A stretch of DNA of 64,000 nt from Candidatus Methylomicrobium oryzae (GTDB taxonomy: Bacteria; Pseudomonadota; Gammaproteobacteria; Methylococcales; Methylomonadaceae): positions 186,001 to 250,000 of the forward strand of contig NZ_JAERVK010000005.1 of assembly GCF_016745425.1 (NCBI RefSeq), read 5' to 3'. The position numbers were made by a program, and so were the translations under genes. The notes under the pieces were generated by a model that made no database searches, was not told the DNA's origin, and saw only the letters and a program-made list of their open reading frames with translations. The stretch's first letter is position 1. Every line of letters starts with the position of its first letter. Shown in pieces: positions 53,709-62,539 of the stretch.

Positions 53709-55654
53709 TGAAAAGTGATCAACTCGACCCTAAGCTACTAACCATTGGCCAACTGTTCGATGACTCAGGCGGGACCTACATGGTGCCCATCTACCAGCGG
53801 AACTATGCGTGGCAAGTCGAGCAGATCGAGCAACTCTTGGATGACATCAAGGACGCGATGCATGATGGGAAAAGTTGCTATTTCCTCGGCAACCTGATGG
53901 TCACCGAACTGAAGGAGACGCCCACCTGCTTTGAGGTGATCGACGGCCAGCAACGGCTGACAACCCTTTATCTGCTCCTGACCTTCCTGGAGGGAAACAA
54001 CGTTTTGAACATCAAACATCAGGAGCGTCTGCGTTACGAGTCTCGCCCCCGCGCAACAGAGGCACTAAGGCGAGTTGCACCTGGATTTTTGCGTCTTTCC
54101 GTTTCGTCGGCACACTCATCGACCACCGAAGATGGCGGGATTCATCAGGCTTACAACGTCATCCGGCAATTCATGAATCAGCACTTCAAGAATGCCGAGC
54201 TGAGCCAATTTGCGAATTTCCTGCGCGATAAGGTGACTGTCGTTCGAGCATCCCTGCCCCGCAAGACGGATTTCAATCGCTACTTCGAGATAATGAATAC
54301 CCGCGGCCAGCAGCTTCAACAGGTCGACATCGTCAAGGCACGGCTTATGCAGCACCTTGACCAAGATGCCCAGCGGGCTTGTTTCGCCTGGATCTGGGAA
54401 GCTTGCGCTGATATGGATTCCTACGTTCAGATGATGCTGACGCGAGGCGACACGAACCTGCGTCAGAAGATCTTCGGCGACGACTGGTCCTTGCTCACAG
54501 TTTCGAGCTTTGATCAACTCGTCACGATCCACGTAGTGGCCGACGACATCACTAATCCCAGCACATCTCTGACGCTCGACGATGCGCTGGCAAAGTACGC
54601 TGAGATGCGGACGGCAGTTGTCAGTGAGGAACAGGACAATGTGCGCTTCCGCTCTACCATCGAGTTCCCCTCTTTTCTGCTGCACGTCCTCAAGGTGATG
54701 AACGGCAATGAGAACGAGGACGAGGGCCACCTGGATGACAAGAGGCTCGTCAAGTGCTTCGAGCAATTCCTTGAAAACCACGGCGCCGAGAAGTCGCGCC
54801 GGGTTCAGGAGTTCGCCCTCAAGTTACTGCGTTGCCGGAATCTCTTTGACAGCTTCATTCTGAAGCGACAGTACACCACCACGAACAGCGACGAAGGCGA
54901 CTGGTCCCTCCAACGTCTTGTCAAGCGCAGCTCCAAAGATCGGCCGATTCCCGGGTACATCAACACCTTCTCCCGGGGCAGCGACAATGTTGAAGAGGAT
55001 GGGGACGTCGATCCGGAAACCAACGATCTATTGATACTCCAGTCGATGCTGCGTGTGACCTATACCTCGCCAAGGACAATGCACTGGATCACTAGGCTGC
55101 TGAAGCTTCTGGACGAGAGCGAAGGCGCTGAGGTAACGGAATCCGATCTTGCTGACGTATTGCGCAATTATGCCCGCAACAAAGTCAGGGAAGCCTTCCC
55201 CTTATACGAACCACCTTGTGGCTTCAGCATTAACCGGATTGTTTTCACCTACCTGGATTACCTGATATGGATGGACCGGAAGAACCCTGAGTTCAGGTTC
55301 TCCTTCCGGAACTCGATTGAACATTTTTATCCGCAACATCCCGATGAGCAGCAATCGGGAGCGCAGCTTTCCGAAGAGTGCCTCCATCTACTGGGAAACC
55401 TGGCTCTTGTAAGCGTCGGCGTAAACTCGAAGTTCAGCAATAGCCTGCCCAGCGCCAAGGCCTATAACTTCCAGAACACAATAGAGAAACAGAGCCCAAA
55501 GCTGCAAGTGATGGCGGAGATCACTCGCAACGGCAAAGCATGGGGCACCAAGGAAGTTCTCGAGCACCACAACGCGATGATCAAACGCCTGCACAGTGAT
55601 CTCGAGCTGAAATCGCAGGCGAATGCGGGAAGCGAGCTTTGTCACGTAGGCTGA
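53705..55654 (+). CDS. DUF262-DUF1524 restriction-like protein, second of a pair
   Basis: A 649-residue protein. N-terminal DUF262: MVPIYQRNYAWQVEQIEQL and CFEVIDGQQRLTTLYLLL. C-terminal DUF1524 with HNH features: NSIEHFYPQHP and CLHLLGNLALVSVGVNSKFS. This is the GmrSD architecture, a type IV restriction nuclease against modified DNA. It is translationally coupled to the first DUF262 gene. Substrate (glucosylated, other modified or unmodified DNA) cannot be read from sequence. Confidence 0.88.
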   Translation: MMKSDQLDPKLLTIGQLFDDSGGTYMVPIYQRNYAWQVEQIEQLLDDIKDAMHDGKSCYFLGNLMVTELKETPTCFEVIDGQQRLTTLYLLLTFLEGNNVLNIKHQERLRYESRPRATEALRRVAPGFLRLSVSSAHSSTTEDGGIHQAYNVIRQFMNQHFKNAELSQFANFLRDKVTVVRASLPRKTDFNRYFEIMNTRGQQLQQVDIVKARLMQHLDQDAQRACFAWIWEACADMDSYVQMMLTRGDTNLRQKIFGDDWSLLTVSSFDQLVTIHVVADDITNPSTSLTLDDALAKYAEMRTAVVSEEQDNVRFRSTIEFPSFLLHVLKVMNGNENEDEGHLDDKRLVKCFEQFLENHGAEKSRRVQEFALKLLRCRNLFDSFILKRQYTTTNSDEGDWSLQRLVKRSSKDRPIPGYINTFSRGSDNVEEDGDVDPETNDLLILQSMLRVTYTSPRTMHWITRLLKLLDESEGAEVTESDLADVLRNYARNKVREAFPLYEPPCGFSINRIVFTYLDYLIWMDRKNPEFRFSFRNSIEHFYPQHPDEQQSGAQLSEECLHLLGNLALVSVGVNSKFSNSLPSAKAYNFQNTIEKQSPKLQVMAEITRNGKAWGTKEVLEHHNAMIKRLHSDLELKSQANAGSELCHVG

Positions 55655-55959
55655 AATGCCAATAATTGGCGCATAGCAGCCCGATTCGGACCAGAATACT
55701 AAGGTCGACTTCGGCCGAGAAGCTCTCGGTCAGCGCCTGCGGAACCTGTTAGGAATTTTGTGTAAAACAGCCATTGTGAGTCGTATTGACGAAAGACCGC
55801 TTAGGCCGAGGAGCCGGAATTGCCCCTTTGGCTGCTTTAAGAGTGAACCGGCCTCTCGAATGGCAGCTCTATGGCGTGGGTGTCCGGCGGCTCTTGGCCG
55901 AACTTGCCCTATTGACTATCACAGAGTAAAACAGCCCCTCCATGTTGCCGATCTAGTTT
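55655..55959. other. Intergenic region, no gene
   Basis: 305 bases. A stretch at about 55739-55770 (GGAACCTGTTAGGAATTTTG) looks like the edge of an insertion sequence, but no transposase is present. GGCCGAACTTGCCC near 55892 is a partial copy of the dispersed repeat. Confidence 0.35.
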
Positions 55960-56595
55960 TTATGTCAACTGAAGGCAATCGGCGTGTTTTTTGTACAGCT
56001 TTACAACTTCCATTGCTAGATCGCCGTCATTAATAAGTTGAGCTAATGCGATGGCTGACATGTGCAAAAGATTGTTTGATTGCCTTACAGCAGAGTAGTG
56101 AATATTAACTGGATAGCCAGCATTACTTCTGTTGGCCGCATGAATTCCGCCATGAACATAAGAATTGAGCGGTTGCCATGAATAATCTTTAAACTCACTC
56201 AAGTGACGATGCACACCGGGCGGCCCTTTTTTTTGAATATCCTCCATCATCTTGGAAACATTGGGTAGTCCGTTTTTTGCTGCTTGCTCACTCTCAGGTG
56301 TTAGCGGTGCCACTAGTTTGTCGATTGCAGTTTCAGATGCAGCATAAAGGGCCCAAATTGCTCTAACAAGAGCCTCGTATTGAAGACGTAGCATTCCCAT
56401 TGCAGAGGTGAGTAAACGAATTCTGGTGAGCTCTCTTAAGGAGATAGCGTGCTCATGAGCAATGTTGCACATTGTAACGACCGCAGAGCTTCGATTATCA
56501 TCGCCAAATTCGAATTTCTGAAACATTGAAAACAACTCGTCATCGAATTGCTCGGATCTAGCAATGACCTGTTCAAGATCATTCACAGTAATCAT
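55960..56595 (-). CDS. Hypothetical helical protein (possibly DUF6988)
   Basis: A 211-residue all-helical protein: CNIAHEHAISLRELTRIRLL, MGMLRLQYEALVRAIWALYA and LNSYVHGGIHAANR. The conserved EAxVRAxWA and HGG parts recall a family I know as DUF6988; confidence is low. GGGAG supports the ATG at 56595. It stands alone between the DUF262 pair and a small gene, so it may be another defence candidate. Confidence 0.6.
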   Translation of the reverse strand: MITVNDLEQVIARSEQFDDELFSMFQKFEFGDDNRSSAVVTMCNIAHEHAISLRELTRIRLLTSAMGMLRLQYEALVRAIWALYAASETAIDKLVAPLTPESEQAAKNGLPNVSKMMEDIQKKGPPGVHRHLSEFKDYSWQPLNSYVHGGIHAANRSNAGYPVNIHYSAVRQSNNLLHMSAIALAQLINDGDLAMEVVKLYKKHADCLQLT

Positions 56596-56905
56596 CAAAA
56601 ACTCCCTATAAAATTAAAGCTTGATTGCAGGAATGTTCACTAATTTTAAAAATTATATCCAGCGTTCTAAATGTGATCTTTTAAAGATATGCCCAAATTT
56701 ACTTGGGCTGCTAGGCAAGTATATGTTGAATCGCTGTCATTGATAATGACAGCGCAGCAGTCCGAAAATGGCCGAACCTGCTCTGTCAGAATCAAAGAAC
56801 AACAACGGTTTATAGAGACCATCAGTTAGAAGGTGTTAATTTTCAAACGGTTTTCCATAAACAAAAAACCCGTTGGAAAGTCTGCCGTTGAACTGCTCTA
56901 AACTT
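56596..56905. other. Intergenic region, no gene
   Basis: 310 AT-rich bases. A perfect inverted repeat GCTGTCATT/AATGACAGC with a three-base loop lies at about 56733-56753, a possible operator or bidirectional hairpin without a T-run. GCCGAACCTGCTCTGTCAGA at 56771-56790 is the dispersed repeat. Confidence 0.45.
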
Positions 56906-57262
56906 TTATTCGGCTAATAGGGCTTCAATAGTGGCCTTCGCATTACATTGAGCGATGGCTTCGGCGAGCTGCATGTTGTTTAATTGATGCTTGATGGCTG
57001 TAACACGATGCCATTCAAATGGTTGGTATTCCTTTTGCGCAAAGGTAGCGATTTGGCATTTCTTAACCGGAGAATTAGCGAAGGGCATTTTTGCGTCGGG
57101 ACGCAAAGGCTCCATTCCTTCCGAGCTGGGCGCATAGATTAAAAAATCGCCTTTTATTGCCAGGACCGCGCGATATTGATTTGCCGTGGTGAAATACAAA
57201 TCGCCCACTGCAATCTCGGATTCTTTCAGCCAAAGAGCTTTATTTTTCTTGTTCTTTTTCAT
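56906..57262 (-). CDS. Hypothetical protein
   Basis: A 118-residue protein starting MKKNKKNKALWLKESEIAVG. It continues DLYFTTANQYRAVLAIKGDF and FEWHRVTAIKHQLNNMQLAE. A mixed beta-alpha small protein, not recognised. The ribosome binding site is weak. Lys-rich start and orphan position. Confidence 0.5.
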   Translation of the reverse strand: MKKNKKNKALWLKESEIAVGDLYFTTANQYRAVLAIKGDFLIYAPSSEGMEPLRPDAKMPFANSPVKKCQIATFAQKEYQPFEWHRVTAIKHQLNNMQLAEAIAQCNAKATIEALLAE

Positions 57263-57525
57263 GCAGAATTTAAGCTCAAACGGGTTGATGCTTACTGAGT
57301 CTCATGGCCCCGGATTTAACACGCTCTTGGCCCTAAAAGTCGCTCATGTACAGATGGGTTTTGGCGAGAAGCCGCCGAATCGTAAAGTGCATTAAATAAT
57401 TGTACCATGGTAAAGACCAGCGTTTGGGTTAAACGTACGGACGCCCCCGAATCGCTGGGTGGCTCATCAGTTGCGGCATAGAAGAAGCTAACCGATCAAC
57501 TTACCCTTGTTCCATGGCACATTTT

Positions 57526-57945
57526 TTACGATTTGTTTTCCTTCAATTTATTTGGCTGCCTAAACCGATTCTTACCCGCAACACGGAGGAGACGAAGAAA
57601 TTTTGGACATTCAAAATGGTTTGGAGCATTGCAGACCGCTGCATGACGGAGCCCGTCTCGCATAGCCGTCAGTTCTTTAATTTTCCTGTCTAACTCGTCT
57701 GCCTTGGCCAAAAGCAACGCTCTATTGATGTCAGGCCCTTCCGGAGTAAACATTTCACCAATCTCATCGAGCGAGAAACCAGCGTGTCGCCCCAAAGTTA
57801 TTAAAGCCAACCTCTCTATGACGTTGGCGCTGAATAGCCGACGCAAACCCAAGCGACCGGTAGACTGGATCAGTCCTTTTTCTTCATAAAACCGTAACGT
57901 TGAAGCGGGTAAGCCAGTTGCCTTTGCGACCTCAGATATATCCAT
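57526..57945 (-). CDS. MerR-family transcriptional regulator
   Basis: A 139-residue regulator: DISEVAKATGLPASTLRFYE then EKGLIQSTGRLGLRRLFS is the winged helix-turn-helix, followed by the dimerisation helix. The C-terminal CNAPNHFECPKF contains two cysteines that could sense a metal or metalloid. It is divergent from the tpm gene. The 19-base-spaced promoter with a palindrome between them is the classical MerR target, so it most likely controls tpm and itself. Confidence 0.88.
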   Translation of the reverse strand: MDISEVAKATGLPASTLRFYEEKGLIQSTGRLGLRRLFSANVIERLALITLGRHAGFSLDEIGEMFTPEGPDINRALLLAKADELDRKIKELTAMRDGLRHAAVCNAPNHFECPKFLRLLRVAGKNRFRQPNKLKENKS

Positions 57946-57969
57946 TATTTCACCTGTCGTAATTAATGC

Positions 57970-58000
57970 TTGACTTCAAGTTGACTTGAACTTTTATCCT
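57970..58000 (+). promoter_or_regulatory. MerR-type promoter and operator for tpm
   Basis: TTGACT (57970-57975) and TATCCT (57995-58000) are separated by 19 bases, the over-long spacer of MerR-activated promoters. The spacer holds the perfect palindrome TTCAAGT-TG-ACTTGAA (57975-57990). Confidence 0.8.
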
Positions 58001-58079
58001 AGCCCTGAATACAACTTGGTACAACACTTAAGCATCAAGTTTGTGGTGATTTTTTATTTGAACGATTTAAGGAGTCGAT

Positions 58080-58733
58080 ATGGACGCAAGTTTCTGGCAT
58101 CAAAAATGGGAGCGCGGCGAGATTGCTTTTCATGAACGCGAAGCAAACCCATTTCTGGTAGCCCATTTTAAGAAGTTAAAGCTGGCAAAAGGTTGCCGTG
58201 TGTTCCTGCCTTTGTGCGGCAAAACACGCGACATTTCCTGGTTACTTGGCTGCGGTTATCGAGTGGCTGGCGCCGAATTGAGCGAACTCGCCGTTAACGA
58301 GTTGTTTAAAGAACTTGGGTTAGAGCCGCAACTCTTTAAAGCTGGGGAGTTGGTCCGCTACAGCGCTAAAGATATCGACATATTCGTGGGCGATATTTTT
58401 GATGTGTCTGCTGAATATCTGGGGCCCATAAGCGCGATATACGATCGCGCTGCTTTAGTCGCCTTGCCTTCCAGCATACGAGAGCGATATACGTCACATC
58501 TGATGAACATAACCGGCACAGCGCCGCAGTTGCTGATCTGTTATGAATACGACCAACGGTTGATGGATGGCCCTCCGTTTTCAGTTACCGAGAACGAAGT
58601 AATGCAACATTATGGCGCTATGTACCAATTAAAGTCAGTTGAAAGCAAGAGTGTCGCGGGAGGTTTGAAGGGAAAAGTCGCATCAACGGAGACCGTCTGG
58701 TTGCTCCAGCACGCTAGTGTCGAACAGTGTTGA
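58080..58733 (+). CDS. tpm: Thiopurine S-methyltransferase
   Basis: A 217-residue class I methyltransferase of the TPMT family: MDASFWHQKWERGEIAFHE, RVFLPLCGKTRDISWLLGCG (S-adenosylmethionine site) and IYDRAALVALPSSIRERY. Bacterial TPMT methylates selenium and tellurium oxyanions as well as thiopurines and gives tellurite or selenite tolerance in some hosts. AAGGAG precedes the ATG. Control by the divergent MerR regulator is strongly suggested by the promoter between them. Confidence 0.93.
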   Translation: MDASFWHQKWERGEIAFHEREANPFLVAHFKKLKLAKGCRVFLPLCGKTRDISWLLGCGYRVAGAELSELAVNELFKELGLEPQLFKAGELVRYSAKDIDIFVGDIFDVSAEYLGPISAIYDRAALVALPSSIRERYTSHLMNITGTAPQLLICYEYDQRLMDGPPFSVTENEVMQHYGAMYQLKSVESKSVAGGLKGKVASTETVWLLQHASVEQC

Positions 58734-58853
58734 ACAGTTTCCAGTTAAAGTTTAGGGTTTTTGGGTTTCCACTGCCTTTCTCCTCGCTTAAACCGATAGG
58801 AATCGTTCCCCGTTTCTAATACTTTTTTAGCCTACAGCATGAGGTGTACGGTA

Positions 58854-59396
58854 ATGAAGACGATGCCGATTAGCAAGTCCTTTACTTTGATTGAACCTGG
58901 GCCAGTTATCCTTGTTACGACAAACGATGGGGAGAAGAACAACATTATGACCATCTCCTGGACCATGGTGATGGATTTTACGCCGAGATTTGCCATAACA
59001 ACGGGGCCCTGGAACTATTCCTATAAGGCGCTTCGGAACTCCAAAGAATGCGTCATTGCTATTCCTACCGTGGACCTAATAGATCAGGTTGTTGGGATAG
59101 GAATTTGTTCTGGCACCGACACGGACAAATTTTATAAGTTCGGATTGACTCCTCTCAAGGGAAAGCATGTCGGCGCGCCTCAGATCAAGGAATGCCTGGC
59201 AAATATTGAATGTAAAGTGATCGATGTCGTCGAAAAGCACAACATCATTGTGCTGGAAGGTGTCGAAGCGTACTTTGATGATTCACGAGAAGAGAAGCGG
59301 ACCCTTCACGCAATCGGCGATGGCACCTTTGTAGTCGATGGAGACAAGTTGGATCGAAGGGAAATGATGCGCTTGAAGCTTCCAGAGGGTGTCTAA
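58854..59396 (+). CDS. Flavin reductase-like (FMN-binding) protein
   Basis: A 180-residue protein of the flavin-reductase fold: FTLIEPGPVILVTTNDGEKN, NIMTISWTMVMDFTPRFAIT and SYKALRNSKECVIAIPTVDL. The ATG at MKTMPISK has GAGGTG upstream; an earlier ATG overlaps that box. These proteins bind FMN and reduce flavins or other substrates with NAD(P)H. It follows tpm by 120 bases and may share the metalloid or redox theme. Confidence 0.85.
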   Translation: MKTMPISKSFTLIEPGPVILVTTNDGEKNNIMTISWTMVMDFTPRFAITTGPWNYSYKALRNSKECVIAIPTVDLIDQVVGIGICSGTDTDKFYKFGLTPLKGKHVGAPQIKECLANIECKVIDVVEKHNIIVLEGVEAYFDDSREEKRTLHAIGDGTFVVDGDKLDRREMMRLKLPEGV

Positions 59397-59762
59397 CGAC
59401 ATCATTTGAATATTAGAATCACCCCCTCATAGCCGAACTTGCTCTGTCAGAATTGAAGGAGCAAAAACGACCCAAACCTGACATTCAAGCTTTTCGCTAC
59501 GAATGTTAGCAACCTTACAGAAGGAATTTTGCACCTCAAGGGACTTAAAATAAAAAATAGAAGAAAGCTGTATATTTTTTTCTCATTATTATCAATAACT
59601 TACAAACGCTAAAAAAAATAATTTTTCGCCATGGAAAATTATCAATAAATTTGTTTTATAAGATATTGATTTTTAATGGCATATAAGGAACAAAAATTTT
59701 TATTAGGGAGCTTTAACATCTATAATAGAATCTCTATTTTTAGTTCACCGGAGCCATTTACG
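59397..59762. other. AT-rich region before the RiPP cluster
   Basis: 366 bases without a supported gene. The dispersed repeat (GCCGAACTTGCTCTGTCAGA, then GCAAAAACGACCC) is at 59432-59490. From 59540 on the sequence is strongly AT-rich and likely holds the cluster promoter. The frame that opens at 59676 is in phase with the precursor but lacks a ribosome binding site. Confidence 0.55.
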
Positions 59763-59939
59763 ATGCAAAGCCCCTCACCATCCCTACAAGGTAGTCCAGT
59801 GCGCCATAGCATACCTACTGATGTGCAAGTTGTTAGTGTTGCCAGCCCTACTTTGGCAAGACTCATTGAGGAAGTAAAAAATGACAATCAATCAACGCTC
59901 TATGCATACGACCGAGTGCATAACCGTCATAACCGGTAA
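59763..59939 (+). CDS. RiPP precursor peptide (YhhA-like, predicted cyclophane)
   Basis: A 58-residue peptide beginning MQSPSPSLQGSPVRHSIP, with GGAG nine bases upstream of this ATG. Residues 27-38 (ASPTLARLIEEV) form a helical leader. The end, TLYAYDRVHNRHNR, carries aromatic residues each followed by two residues ending in Arg (YDR, HNR, HNR), as expected for three-residue cyclophane crosslinks. Its place directly before a radical SAM/SPASM gene makes it the substrate. From memory, NCBI names similar peptides YhhA. Which residues are crosslinked is not known. Confidence 0.75.
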   Translation: MQSPSPSLQGSPVRHSIPTDVQVVSVASPTLARLIEEVKNDNQSTLYAYDRVHNRHNR

Positions 59940-59952
59940 TCAATGAACTTTG

Positions 59953-61077
59953 ATGGTAGAAATTGATACGATCCTGATCAAGGTAGCCAGTCAATGTAAC
60001 ATTAATTGCAGCTATTGCTATGTCTACAACATGGGAGATGACAGTTGGGCAAACATGCCTAACTTCATTTCACAAGAAACAATCGAATCCATAACAAAAG
60101 AGTTAGCCGATCTTAAATCTGCGCAACAACGTCCCTTTGCGATTGTTCTTCATGGCGGAGAACCATTACTGCTTGGTTCCCGTCGATTAGAGTTTCTACT
60201 TCATTCGCTTAGAACAGCAATACCTGATAGCTATTGCATCAGTATACAAACCAATGGAATGCTCATATCGGACAAGATCCTTGATCTTTGTTCAAAATAT
60301 AAAACTTCACTATCGGTAAGTCTAGATGGGCCTGAATCTATCCATAATGCTAACCGCGTAGGACATAAAGGCGAAGGAACATATAGTCGTGTAATTGAGG
60401 GCATTGATAAGCTCAAGTCCCACCCTGATGCTTCATTTTTATTTGCTGGATTGTTGGCAGTCATTGACCCTACTTCAAGTCCACATAGAATCTACAATTT
60501 CTTTAAGGACCTTGGCGCTCCCAACGTAGACTTCCTTTATAGAGATGGTAATCATGACAAATTGCCTTTTGGAAAAGCTTCGTTTCAATCTACTGAATAT
60601 GGAGCTTGGCTAGTAGAGCTGTTGGATGTTTATCTAGCCGATCAGAACCCGATAAAAATTAGGATTCTCGATGACATCGTTCGTCTTGCTCTTGGCGGAA
60701 TTGGTATAAAAGAAGGCGTTGGCGTCACGGATTTCGGGATCGCGGTCATTGATACCGATGGTAGCGTAACCAAAAACGACACATTAAAAAGTTCGTACAA
60801 AGGTGCCGATCGCTTTTTAGCGCATTGGAATATTCATACTCATCGCTTGATCGATATATTTTCTTCCAGCGAATTCGCAGATGCACATAAATTGCAAAGG
60901 CCAGCCTCTTTAATTTGTCAGACCTGTCCTGAACTGCAAATCTGCGGTGGAGGAATGCCGTTGCACAGATGGAAGTCAGGTTCTCAATACGATAATCCTT
61001 CGGTATATTGTAACGATCAGTTGCTTATTATTAATAAAGTAAAGTCGATACTCTGCGGGATACAGCAATGCACATAG
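59953..61077 (+). CDS. Radical SAM/SPASM peptide maturase (cyclophane-forming)
   Basis: A 374-residue enzyme. The radical SAM cluster is CNINCSYC (C15, C19, C22), then HGGEPLLLG and SVSLDGPESIHNANR. The SPASM-type tail has CQTCPELQICGGGMPLHRW. This is the layout of FxsB/XyeB/GrrM maturases that join an aromatic ring to a nearby beta-carbon in the precursor. The start at MVEIDT is 13 bases after the precursor stop; a TTG just before is possible. It overlaps the next gene by ten bases. Confidence 0.88.
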   Translation: MVEIDTILIKVASQCNINCSYCYVYNMGDDSWANMPNFISQETIESITKELADLKSAQQRPFAIVLHGGEPLLLGSRRLEFLLHSLRTAIPDSYCISIQTNGMLISDKILDLCSKYKTSLSVSLDGPESIHNANRVGHKGEGTYSRVIEGIDKLKSHPDASFLFAGLLAVIDPTSSPHRIYNFFKDLGAPNVDFLYRDGNHDKLPFGKASFQSTEYGAWLVELLDVYLADQNPIKIRILDDIVRLALGGIGIKEGVGVTDFGIAVIDTDGSVTKNDTLKSSYKGADRFLAHWNIHTHRLIDIFSSSEFADAHKLQRPASLICQTCPELQICGGGMPLHRWKSGSQYDNPSVYCNDQLLIINKVKSILCGIQQCT

Positions 61078-61676
61078 CTGACAAACAACTTTTGACCTTA
61101 ACAAACACCGAAGTATTTACACAGCCTTTTCCTTACTTCGTAAGTCCGCAAGCGTTATCTTCAGAGTTAAGCTTTGATTTATTAACATGGCTTGAAAACG
61201 ATGCGCCTTGGAAACTCGTTGAAACTGACTTTTATGAACAGTATGAGTTTAGTTTTTTTGATGCTCAGTTACCGACTTGTTTGAAGTTTTTAACCACCCC
61301 TGAGTATCTTGCCAAAATCAAAAGCCGAGTTGAAAGTTTATTCTCGGTCAAGCTCAATGCCCGCATCGATTTTACCGCGCATAAATTAATACCGGGCCAA
61401 CGTATACGTATACATAATGATTACATTCCGGGCTGCGAAACTCACAGGTTATTAATTCAATTGAATAAAGGGTGGGATGATGAAAATGGTGGCATGCTAA
61501 TGTTTTTTAACAGTAAAAATCCCAGCGATATACACAAAATATTTCGCCCTTCGCATAACAGTTCAGTCGGCTTCGCTATTTCCCCTGATTCTCACCATGC
61601 GGTTTCTACTATCCATAAGAGCGAGCGCTATACAATCATCTTCTCTTTTTATCAATTAGATGAACAAGCTCGATAA
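61068..61676 (+). CDS. 2OG-Fe(II) oxygenase of the RiPP cluster (YhhC-like)
   Basis: A 202-residue dioxygenase. Fe(II) ligands are H116 and D118 in RIHNDY and a distal His in SPDSHHAVS (176 or 177); R187 in SERYTI would hold 2-oxoglutarate. Such enzymes hydroxylate the peptide after or before crosslinking. It overlaps genes on both sides, so all four are one operon. Confidence 0.85.
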   Translation: MHIADKQLLTLTNTEVFTQPFPYFVSPQALSSELSFDLLTWLENDAPWKLVETDFYEQYEFSFFDAQLPTCLKFLTTPEYLAKIKSRVESLFSVKLNARIDFTAHKLIPGQRIRIHNDYIPGCETHRLLIQLNKGWDDENGGMLMFFNSKNPSDIHKIFRPSHNSSVGFAISPDSHHAVSTIHKSERYTIIFSFYQLDEQAR

Positions 61677-62526
61677 TTTAATAATTTCGACTATACAAAA
61701 CCCTGTCTCACCAGCATGGTTTCCGGAATTAACCGAAGATTTGGCGAATTATGGCTGGCAGCAGCTTTATGAAAAATATGGCTTACAAGCAGTTAATTAT
61801 TCAACCGATGCCGTATTAAACAATGGCGTAGATGATAAGCCAAACAAAACTGCCATCATTTTAAAACCTTCAATAAAGGCACAGCTCCCTATTAATGTTT
61901 ATCCAATGCCGGATAAGATAGCGTCCATGTACGCCGATTCTGGCGCAAAGCCATATTCAACAAAAATTTTGCAAACTTCAACGGTTATGCAGTGCCTACA
62001 AGAAGCTTTGGATATTCTGGTCGCAATACCAACCGTCTATGAGACAGTCTCTAGACTCGTAGGTAGCTTACATATCCTACAACCTGTAGATGACGATTTT
62101 GATATTAGCTATAGCCTGCCTAATATACCTTTTTCGATATTTGTTTCGGTACCCAGCAAGCGTATGAAAAACGATACGTTGCGGGTTGCTGAGGCCATTT
62201 TGCATGAAGCAATGCATTTGCAATTATCGTTAATCGAACAGCGTATACCTATGATTATCGAAACAAATGAAAAATACTTTTCGCCATGGAAGAATGAATA
62301 TAGACATCCGCGCGGGGTATTGCATGCACTCTATGTTTTTTGTGTGATTAAACAGTTTTTTAAGTTGCTGATAGAAAATAATATACCATCCTCATCCATT
62401 CAGTATTTGAAAACAAGGCACAATGTAATTTCAAGTCAGATAGAAGAAATTCGCGATTTTAATAATTGCCTAAATCTTACTGCCCCTGGAAAAGCTTTAA
62501 CAAATAATCTATTTATTGCTATGTGA
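61660..62526 (+). CDS. HExxH-type peptide hydroxylase-like protein of the RiPP cluster
   Basis: A 288-residue protein with HEAMH (H182, E183, H186) in AILHEAMHLQLSLIEQ and a later HPRGVLHALYVF. This combination matches the HExxH proteins of radical SAM RiPP clusters, some of which I recall as 2-oxoglutarate-dependent beta-hydroxylases rather than proteases. The start overlaps the oxygenase gene by 17 bases. Two potential hydroxylases on one short peptide suggest a heavily oxidised product. Confidence 0.78.
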   Translation: MNKLDNLIISTIQNPVSPAWFPELTEDLANYGWQQLYEKYGLQAVNYSTDAVLNNGVDDKPNKTAIILKPSIKAQLPINVYPMPDKIASMYADSGAKPYSTKILQTSTVMQCLQEALDILVAIPTVYETVSRLVGSLHILQPVDDDFDISYSLPNIPFSIFVSVPSKRMKNDTLRVAEAILHEAMHLQLSLIEQRIPMIIETNEKYFSPWKNEYRHPRGVLHALYVFCVIKQFFKLLIENNIPSSSIQYLKTRHNVISSQIEEIRDFNNCLNLTAPGKALTNNLFIAM

Positions 62527-62539
62527 CAATTTAATTCAC

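Noticed and set aside
57186-57395. Plus-strand frame of 69 codons overlapping the 118-residue gene start
   Set aside because: No ribosome binding site and no recognisable protein features; the end (GFGEKPPNRKVH) might be a remnant but is too short to call.
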